Notes under the pieces: model-generated
Told to the model about the DNA's origin: nothing
Databases searched by the model: none
What the model saw: the letters and a program-made list of their open reading frames with translations, nothing else
In this document: piece by piece, positions 1 to 6,060 of the stretch
How the letters are laid out: every line of letters begins with the position of its first letter
Numbering within the stretch: position 1 is the stretch's first letter
Source: Bacteroides pyogenes_A
Lineage (GTDB): Bacteria; Bacteroidota; Bacteroidia; Bacteroidales; Bacteroidaceae
Assembly: GCF_048595595.1 (NCBI RefSeq)
Contig: NZ_CP184347.1
DNA length: 64,000 nt
Strand: one strand, 5' to 3'
Made by a program: the position numbers and the translations under genes

Positions 1-706
1 CCTACGTATGTTACGAGCCACCTACAACAGGGCCGTACATAAAGGGATAGCACCCTATGTACCGTTACTCTTCAACAAAGTGCATACTGGAGTGGAGCGA
101 GGGAAAAGCAGGGCACTATCTGTGGAAATAATGCATCGCATTATGAAACCGGACCGAGAATTGCCGACGGAACTAGAGAACACGCGCTCATTATTTGTCC
201 TACTTTTCATGCTCAGAGGACTTTGCTTTGTAGATTTGTTTTTCCTGCGAAGGAACGACTTGCAAGGAAGCACTCTACGATACCGCCGCCACAAAACAGG
301 ACGCCCTCTACGCGTAGAAGCAGGCCCCGAAGCAATGAAGATCATCGGCAAATATGCCACAAAAGCGACTGGGAACCAACGATTGTTCTCTCTGACAAGC
401 TCAGCAGAAGGCATGGAATACCGCCTATATCAGTGTGCGCTGAGGACATTCAACAAGAGACTCAAACAGCTTTCTTTACATCTGGAACTGGGAGTGAATC
501 TAAGCACATACTGCGCACGACACAGTTGGGCCACCATAGCAAACTTCTGTCACTACGACAAAGCGTTGATCAGCAATGCCATGGGACATTCATCGCTTAA
601 GGTGACGGAAACTTATTTCCAAGATTTTAGGGATGAGGAAATTGACAGGATGAACCAAGGGGTCATTTCCCACGTAATACATGGAAGCTGGGGAATAACA
701 GCTTGA
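1..706 (+). CDS. Tyrosine recombinase (phage-integrase family), 5' end cut by window
   Basis: C-terminal catalytic part of a tyrosine site-specific recombinase. The reading frame is already open at the first base, so the ATG at 8 is probably internal and the N-terminal DNA-binding part lies outside the window. Counting from that ATG, the catalytic set is Arg70 (MLRG), Lys96 (RRHKTG), Arg171 in YCARHSW, His194 (GHSS) and nucleophile Tyr203 (TETYF). The first His of the usual HxxR box is Tyr here. A similar Y-x-x-R-H-S/T-W-A form is, from memory, common in Bacteroidales integrases, so the enzyme is probably active. The stop lies 55 bp before the left 19-bp inverted repeat of the 762-1051 element, and the recombinase is therefore the likely local invertase (inference from position). 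Confidence 0.9.
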   Translation, partial: LRMLRATYNRAVHKGIAPYVPLLFNKVHTGVERGKSRALSVEIMHRIMKPDRELPTELENTRSLFVLLFMLRGLCFVDLFFLRRNDLQGSTLRYRRHKTGRPLRVEAGPEAMKIIGKYATKATGNQRLFSLTSSAEGMEYRLYQCALRTFNKRLKQLSLHLELGVNLSTYCARHSWATIANFCHYDKALISNAMGHSSLKVTETYFQDFRDEEIDRMNQGVISHVIHGSWGITA

Positions 707-761
707 ATAGTATGTAATATAAAGAATTTAATACTTTGAAAAAATAAGACTAAATACTACT

Positions 762-1051
762 GTTACTTGATAGGTAACGGAATCATAATTGATTCGGCAA
801 AGATAAATATTTATTTTCATAATCCTAAACTTTTTTCTTCTTTTTTTGTAAAACAATGGAAAAAGTTTCATAACATCTTCTACAACCTTACGGAAAAGAG
901 CATAATAAAGCCGTCCATATCCCTTAATACGGAATATAGAAAAACATACTTAGGTTGCAGAACCGAGATATCATATGCTCTTACATGAACAACCACACTT
1001 AAACATCCTTATGAAGAGCCTTTACATGCTTCCCGTTACCTATCAAGTAAC
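762..1051. promoter_or_regulatory. Invertible promoter element bounded by perfect 19-bp inverted repeats
   Basis: GTTACTTGATAGGTAACGG at 762-780 is the exact reverse complement of CCGTTACCTATCAAGTAAC at 1033-1051. The repeats enclose 252 bp (781-1032). Each repeat has inverted half-sites GTTAC/GTAAC around a 7-bp asymmetric centre TTGATAG, as expected of a tyrosine-recombinase crossover site. Identity resumes for 3 more base pairs outside (758-760 with 1053-1055) after one mismatch. The element sits between a tyrosine recombinase and the first fimbrial gene. Recombinase-flipped promoters upstream of surface loci are established in Bacteroides. The segment has no convincing gene. Confidence 0.9.
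798..830 (-). promoter_or_regulatory. Promoter inside the invertible segment, now facing the recombinase (OFF for fimbriae)
   Basis: The minus strand reads TATCTTTG at 805-798, a full match to the Bacteroides -7 element TAnnTTTG. A weak -33 candidate (TTTA, 829-826) lies 20 bp upstream. No TAnnTTTG occurs on the plus strand of the segment. As given, transcription runs left toward the recombinase. After inversion the element would fall near 1008-1015 on the plus strand and start transcription about 105 bp before the DUF3575 gene. Confidence 0.65.
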
Positions 1052-1095
1052 GGTACTTCTGTTAGCACACAAAACATTAGGTAATAGGTAACGGG
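1032..1095 (+). repeat. Third degenerate copy of the inversion site forming a leader hairpin with the right repeat
   Basis: A further copy of the site lies at 1076-1094, 15 of 19 bases identical to the left repeat and in the same orientation. Its end ATAGGTAACGGG (1084-1095) is the perfect complement of CCCGTTACCTAT (1032-1043). The two can pair as a 12-bp stem (11 bp after inversion) in the untranslated leader that an ON-oriented promoter would make. It could be a relic recombination site, a recombinase-binding accessory site or an mRNA structure. Confidence 0.6.
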
Positions 1096-1127
1096 CAGAT
1101 TATGTCTGCTCCCAAATATTAAACCTT

Positions 1128-1682
1128 ATGAGTAAAAACACTTTTTTGCTATTCGCATTACTACTGTGCCTATTTTTCCCAAAACGTTCCATGGCACAAT
1201 TCTATTCGGTACGTACCAATCTTGTAGGTCTGGCAACCGGGAACCTCAACGTGGAAGGATCTATGGCATTCTCTACACAATGGACGGCGCATCTGCCCGT
1301 ACAGTACAATCCATTCAAACTATGGGGCGACGCAAAGCTGAAGAATTTCACCGTGGAACCCGGAGTCCGGTACTGGATGAGGGAATCCTACGGCGGGGGA
1401 TACTTCTTCGGGATCCACGGGGTATTTTCAATATACAACGTAGGCGGGATATTCGGGCATCGTTACCGTTACGAAGGCACTGCATGGGGCGGAGGCATTT
1501 CCGCCGGATGGGTACGCCCCCTGTCGAGGAGATGGAACATCGAGTTCGAACTCGGAGCGGGAATCGTATGGGCCGACTGGGAGCGTTTCAGGTGCGTGCA
1601 CTGTGGAAAACGAGTGGCCAAAGACAACGGGGTAAGGCTCGTGCCCACACGCACGGCAGTCAATCTGGTATACTTGTTTTAG
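1128..1682 (+). CDS. DUF3575-type outer-membrane protein of the fimbrial locus
   Basis: A 184-residue protein with a signal peptide (cleavage likely after SMA, about residue 23). The rest is rich in alternating hydrophobic and aromatic strands (VEPGVRYWM, GGGYFFGIHG, FELGAGIVWA), and the C-terminus is hydrophobic and ends in Phe, as in small outer-membrane beta-barrels. It contains a CVHC pair near residue 160, also seen in DUF3575 proteins. In Bacteroidales fimbrial loci DUF3575 genes commonly come first and are followed by a large accessory lipoprotein, fimbrillin and anchor, exactly as here. It is the first gene after the invertible promoter. Its biochemical role is not known; a part in fimbrial export or assembly is inference. 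Confidence 0.8.
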   Translation: MSKNTFLLFALLLCLFFPKRSMAQFYSVRTNLVGLATGNLNVEGSMAFSTQWTAHLPVQYNPFKLWGDAKLKNFTVEPGVRYWMRESYGGGYFFGIHGVFSIYNVGGIFGHRYRYEGTAWGGGISAGWVRPLSRRWNIEFELGAGIVWADWERFRCVHCGKRVAKDNGVRLVPTRTAVNLVYLF

Positions 1683-1740
1683 TTTCTGCCTGTTTTTACT
1701 TTTCTACCGATACCATAACTTTTTCAAACAAAGATCACGT

Positions 1741-3477
1741 ATGATGAAAGCCATAAATAAAAAATTGTTCATTGCAGGAATTTGCGCGGGGACAAGCCTG
1801 ATGTTCTCATGCTCGTCTTCAAGGGAGCCCAAAACCATGCGCTTGTTCATGCAGGCTCGCCGACCCAACGTCGAACTGCCCAAAGAAGAAACAGGACGGG
1901 CGGGAATATTATCGGAAAAAGTCAGCTTCGAACAAAGAACCGACACCGTGGTGGGAAACACCACGGCGGTACAAGACAGCGCGACAGACATATGGCGGAG
2001 TGTGGAACTCGACCGCGTGGATATTGTGGCCACACGGAAAGTCGTTAAGCAGGTCACTGTCCGGCAGGGCTCTGTCAGGTTGGAGTTCAACGTCAAAGTG
2101 CCCGGCATACTCATAGACAGCTGCTGGAGGGTTACGCTCACCCCTTTGCTCAAGACCAACGACAGCACGGAAACCGCACTCCACCCCGTAGTATTGGCGG
2201 GCAGCGGGTTCTCCCGCATGCAGGAGGAGGACTACAAGGCGTACGACCTGTTCCTCAAAGGCATCATCGACCCTTCGGCTTACGACAGCATATTCCTCGA
2301 CCGGAAAGGTATCGCCAAAGATATCCGCAAAAGGCAGGATCTGTACTACGGCCTGTACGGCAAAGAACGTGACAGGCAGCTGGCATACGAGAAATGGAAA
2401 AGGATGACGCTCGACAGGCAGAACTTCTTCAACATGCGCACCGAAGCCAACCGGACGAAGTTGCGCCACCGTTTGGACAGAAAACGCATTGAGGAAAGAG
2501 TCAAAAGATATATCACGGGGAAAGACACAGTTGGGCTGGGGAATGCTTACCACCGCAAATACCAAAGACAGGCCAACTTCTGGCCCATGTACAAAATGCA
2601 CAGGGAGCTAACCGCCAGGCGAGTGCCCGGAAAATACAGGGACTTGTACACCGGAGGGCGCACGCTATCGGACATCAGGAATTACGCTTTCACCGCCGGA
2701 GACTCCACGGAAATTTCACGAAACCGTTATTTTTTCGATGACATTGCGCTCAACGAGATGAACGACCGTAACCGCGAGGAAATACGCAAGCGCATGATAA
2801 GGTATCCCTACATAGACTCGGTGGCAGTGCGTGAAACGAGCATACCGGGGAAAGACTATATATATCCATACGCAATTACTCTACCGGTCACCGAGGGGAT
2901 GAAGAAACTGCAACTGTGCCTGAGCAGCATTGTTGAAGCGAGCGATCTGAGCACTTGGTCGCCTGCCCCCTCAGATACCCTTGTGTTCGTGATTGCTTCG
3001 CTCAGCGACCTGCTCGACCGTTCCGCACTGGAACGCTTTGCCGTAGCACCTTCCGGCACAGAATCGCTTCCGGACAGCTTGGGAAGCGAGCCTTCATATA
3101 CCCCGGAAGGCAGAGAATATGCCGAAGGGCTACGGCTTCTGCAGGAACGCGAATACAAGAGCGCACTAAAGATACTGGAGAAATACCCGGATTACAACAC
3201 GGCTTTGTGCCTAACCTGCCTGGGATACCACAGCGAAGCGGCAGACCTGCTCGCCCAGCTCCCTAAAACCGCGAGAAGAGAATATACATACGCGGTAGTA
3301 TGTGCAAGGTTGCAAAATGCTTACGAAGCCGTAGAGCATCTGCTGGAGGCTTGCCGCAGGGACCCGGACATGGTGCTCAGAGTAAACATGGACCCCGAAC
3401 TTTCGGATTTGATACCGCAATTCGTGGGGCTAAGAGAAGAATTGGATAAGATTGCCGCAGGAGAGAGCAGCCAATAA
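1741..3477 (+). CDS. Fimbrial-locus lipoprotein with C-terminal TPR-like region
   Basis: A 578-residue protein with a lipoprotein signal (LMFSC, Cys24), a predicted beta-rich domain at about 70-160 and a charged helical middle rich in Lys/Arg/Glu (about 185-300). The C-terminal part (about 455-560) looks like tetratricopeptide repeats (EYKSALKILEKYPDYNTAL, HSEAADLLAQL, AYEAVEHLLEACR). The early domain (RQGSVRLEFNV, then a HPVVLAGSG-like segment) resembles the N-terminal part of DUF3868 proteins, which occupy this position in related fimbrial loci; I am not certain of that assignment. Gene order and the 58-bp gap after DUF3575 suggest co-transcription. A scaffold or assembly role at the outer membrane is inference. 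Confidence 0.7.
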   Translation: MMKAINKKLFIAGICAGTSLMFSCSSSREPKTMRLFMQARRPNVELPKEETGRAGILSEKVSFEQRTDTVVGNTTAVQDSATDIWRSVELDRVDIVATRKVVKQVTVRQGSVRLEFNVKVPGILIDSCWRVTLTPLLKTNDSTETALHPVVLAGSGFSRMQEEDYKAYDLFLKGIIDPSAYDSIFLDRKGIAKDIRKRQDLYYGLYGKERDRQLAYEKWKRMTLDRQNFFNMRTEANRTKLRHRLDRKRIEERVKRYITGKDTVGLGNAYHRKYQRQANFWPMYKMHRELTARRVPGKYRDLYTGGRTLSDIRNYAFTAGDSTEISRNRYFFDDIALNEMNDRNREEIRKRMIRYPYIDSVAVRETSIPGKDYIYPYAITLPVTEGMKKLQLCLSSIVEASDLSTWSPAPSDTLVFVIASLSDLLDRSALERFAVAPSGTESLPDSLGSEPSYTPEGREYAEGLRLLQEREYKSALKILEKYPDYNTALCLTCLGYHSEAADLLAQLPKTARREYTYAVVCARLQNAYEAVEHLLEACRRDPDMVLRVNMDPELSDLIPQFVGLREELDKIAAGESSQ

Positions 3478-3551
3478 CCCGGGAAATAAATATAGCCAAA
3501 ATATAAAACTGTTTCTAATTATTTATTCTATTTATTATTAATTTAATTTTT

Positions 3552-4742
3552 ATGATTATGAAAAAGAATGTATTCAAAAGCTTATTGACCATGTGTGCGC
3601 TGGGAGCTATCTTCGCGGCGTGCAGCAATGAAGGGAACGAAGTACCCGATGCAAAAAAAGGGGAAAAGAAAACGGTGTTTATGAAGCTGGATCTAAATCA
3701 GAAGCCGCAAACGAAAGCAACGGAAGATGAGATTGCCAACGGTACAGTTGCCACAGTAACCAGTTTACATATATACTTCTATGATGATGCCACCAAAAAC
3801 ATTCAGAAATATCTGAAAGTTGATGGAAGCACTACACCTTCTATCACAACTCTGACTACAACAGGAGCACAAATACCTGACGTACCTGCGATTGCAGACA
3901 AAGTGTTGGTACGCGGCAATGTACCATCAGGTATATCATTGCCTACAGGTGGCTCTATTACTACGGTTGAAAACCAATTGATTGATATCACAACTCAAAA
4001 TGATAAGAGCAACATTCTTTTGGGACATATTGCGGTTTCAATCCAAACCTATAATAGCGGTGGAGGTGCTGCTCCGATTGTAGGTATGCAGAATGGGGAT
4101 AAATATGCCGAGGTAACATTAATCCCAGCTGTAGCTCGTATCCAAATAGAGGGTTTGCAGGCTCAAGGTACTGTGATAAACGGCTTTAAATTAGAAGGTA
4201 TTTATCTGACTAATTTCTACGAAAAATTAAAAATGGGAGATGGAACCTCAAGTGTACAAACACAATACGGAGCCAACGCATCGAAGTATGAACAAAATGC
4301 TCCTGGTACAATTTATACTACAGCGAATGCAGGAAAACTTTACGATAAGTTTTCTCCAGCTTTAACTGCTTCAGGATCTCCATGGGCAGTAACTCCGAAT
4401 CCTTCAACCAAACGTTGGGCTTATCACGCTTTCGAAAACACTGCGACAACAGCAAACAAACAGCTGCAACTTGTGTTCAAGTTGAGCAATGTAACTACTG
4501 CTCCAGCCAGTGGTGTGACTTTCCCCGCAGGTACTCCTCAATTCTTAACCGTAAGAGGTTTCAAAGACAACCTTGGTAACATTGTAAAATTGGAAAAAGG
4601 TAAGATCTATACTATCAGCAAAGCTGATTTCAAATTCGATGAAAGCAACTTGACTACAGTCCCTAACACCGATGCCGTAGGCGTTTGGTTGAAAGTAACG
4701 GTTAAACCTTGGACGGTTGTTGCAGTAAAACCGAACTTGTAA
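3552..4742 (+). CDS. Fimbrillin (Mfa1/FimA-like major shaft subunit)
   Basis: A lipoprotein precursor of 396 residues, or 394 if the second Met (ATG at 3558) is used. The lipobox IFAAC puts Cys at residue 24. Two beta-rich halves follow. The end, VWLKVTVKPWTVVAVKPNL, is the typical C-terminal strand of Mfa1/FimA-type fimbrillins, which polymerise by strand exchange after N-terminal processing. Codon use is more A/T-ending than in the neighbouring fimbrial genes, as expected for a highly expressed or separately evolving subunit. It is preceded by a very A/T-rich 74-bp leader and followed by a 355-bp structured gap, which could set its expression above that of the anchor and tip genes. Confidence 0.88.
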   Translation: MIMKKNVFKSLLTMCALGAIFAACSNEGNEVPDAKKGEKKTVFMKLDLNQKPQTKATEDEIANGTVATVTSLHIYFYDDATKNIQKYLKVDGSTTPSITTLTTTGAQIPDVPAIADKVLVRGNVPSGISLPTGGSITTVENQLIDITTQNDKSNILLGHIAVSIQTYNSGGGAAPIVGMQNGDKYAEVTLIPAVARIQIEGLQAQGTVINGFKLEGIYLTNFYEKLKMGDGTSSVQTQYGANASKYEQNAPGTIYTTANAGKLYDKFSPALTASGSPWAVTPNPSTKRWAYHAFENTATTANKQLQLVFKLSNVTTAPASGVTFPAGTPQFLTVRGFKDNLGNIVKLEKGKIYTISKADFKFDESNLTTVPNTDAVGVWLKVTVKPWTVVAVKPNL

Positions 4743-4816
4743 AAAAGAGAATCAACATATAATAAGAAACTATGCATGAATTCATAATTGCATAATTTAT
4801 TAATTAGTTAAGTTAT

Positions 4817-4947
4817 CGGCAGGGTCTGATGTGAATCCCGCCCTGTGTTCTTACTAAAATTTGTTTGTTTACAAAAATGGGATGGGCACGCAGCCTTTTT
4901 TCCCTCAGCTTGAGAAAGTCGGCAGTTATAGGATCCATCCCATTCTT
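4817..4947 (+). promoter_or_regulatory. Long-range hairpin downstream of the fimbrillin gene
   Basis: AATGGGATGG (4876-4885) and CCATCCCATT (4935-4944) are exact complements separated by 49 nt that themselves hold a small CTCA/TGAG hairpin. A weaker CAGGG/CCCTG pair lies just before. The structure is not followed by a clean T-run, so it is not a standard terminator. It may stabilise the upstream fimbrillin message or partly attenuate read-through to the anchor gene. Confidence 0.45.
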
Positions 4948-4981
4948 ACAAATGATTTATAACAGTATTATATATGGATAA

Positions 4982-5012
4982 ACGGCAAAAGCCTCGGTAA
5001 TAGAGGCTCCGT
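4982..5012 (+). promoter_or_regulatory. Two-part hairpin before the fimbrial anchor gene
   Basis: ACGG (4982-4985) pairs with CCGT (5009-5012), and AGCCTC (4990-4995) with GAGGCT (5003-5008), around a 7-nt loop. It lies 86 bp before the likely anchor start. With the hairpin at 4876-4944 it makes the 4743-5097 gap a structured non-coding stretch. I see no other gene in the gap. Confidence 0.45.
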
Positions 5013-5097
5013 ATACCATAATGTGCAAGCTTTATTGATAACGAATAACCTGATCCTGACTCATAACGCATCAGTATCACTATTAAATACACAACGC

Positions 5098-6012
5098 ATG
5101 AAATTGTTTAAAATCTATTTCTTCCTAATGCTTCCTGTGCTTTTGACCACAGGGTGCATCAGGGAGTCTTTGGAGGGCTGTCCGCTGGATACCCGGTTAC
5201 GATTCACCTATTTTCCTCAAGGCGCCGTCAAGGACCTGTTCGGGGAGCGTGTGGAGCAGGTGACACTGTGCGTCTACCGTCCGGATGGGACCATAGAACA
5301 GACCCTGACAATCCCCAAAAGCGAGCTCATGAAGTTTCAGGGGGCGGAACTCTACCTTCCCCAAGGGGAGTACACGGTGGTTTGCTGGGCGAACGCATCG
5401 GCAGAAAACAGCAGGCTCGGAGGATTCCAAACAGGGGAAACCATTGCCGACCTGTTCCTTGAACATCCGAAAGCCGCAACTTCACAAGAGATCCCTACGC
5501 TCGACAGGCTACTGTTCGCCACGGCAGACCTGAACGTGAACGAGCGGAACGCAGGTGTGGAGACCGAAGTCAAGTTCAACACCAAGACCATTCGCGTGAG
5601 CGTGCTGCTGAAAGGGATAAGTCTGCAACCTCAATTAAAGATGGGCGGTCTGGCATCCGCCCTGCGTCCGGTGAAAGATGACGACACGGGAGAATGGAAA
5701 GTGCTTCCGGTGGAGCAGGGAAAGACATACGCTCCGTCTGTGGAATACGACGGAACGAAGAAAGAGGCCGTAGCCGTGATAGACGTGCCAAGATTCGGGG
5801 CGGACACGCCTGCTGTGCTTGACTTGAAAGACAACGCCGGAAACCACATCGTGCCGCCCATTTCGATAGCAGACCTTATCAGGAAGTACAACATACAGAT
5901 AGGGGATGAAAACGAAATCGTGATTCCCATCGAGATTACATTTACCAATGGACATGCGAAGATTACGATTAAGGACTGGGAAAACCAGAATGTGAAACCG
6001 GGAGGAGTGTGA
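5098..6012 (+). CDS. Fimbrial anchor/assembly lipoprotein, Mfa2/FimB-like
   Basis: A lipoprotein of 304 residues from the ATG at 5098. An upstream in-frame ATG at 5023 would add 25 residues before the signal peptide and is unlikely. The lipobox LLTTGC gives Cys20, followed by RESLEGCP, a segment typical of the Mfa2/FimB family (the cysteine pair after the lipid anchor). The body is beta-rich. In Porphyromonas, Mfa2/FimB proteins anchor the fimbria to the outer membrane and limit its length. The position after fimbrillin and before the tip genes fits that role. Confidence 0.82.
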   Translation: MKLFKIYFFLMLPVLLTTGCIRESLEGCPLDTRLRFTYFPQGAVKDLFGERVEQVTLCVYRPDGTIEQTLTIPKSELMKFQGAELYLPQGEYTVVCWANASAENSRLGGFQTGETIADLFLEHPKAATSQEIPTLDRLLFATADLNVNERNAGVETEVKFNTKTIRVSVLLKGISLQPQLKMGGLASALRPVKDDDTGEWKVLPVEQGKTYAPSVEYDGTKKEAVAVIDVPRFGADTPAVLDLKDNAGNHIVPPISIADLIRKYNIQIGDENEIVIPIEITFTNGHAKITIKDWENQNVKPGGV

Positions 6013-6060
6013 AAAACACGTCAGTCAATCATGAAACGCAAATCATAAAAACAACATATT

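Noticed and set aside
767..988. Open frame of 73 codons spanning the left inverted repeat
   Set aside because: It starts with TTG inside the recombination site, is rich in Phe/Ile/Lys from AT-rich sequence, and would be broken by each inversion.
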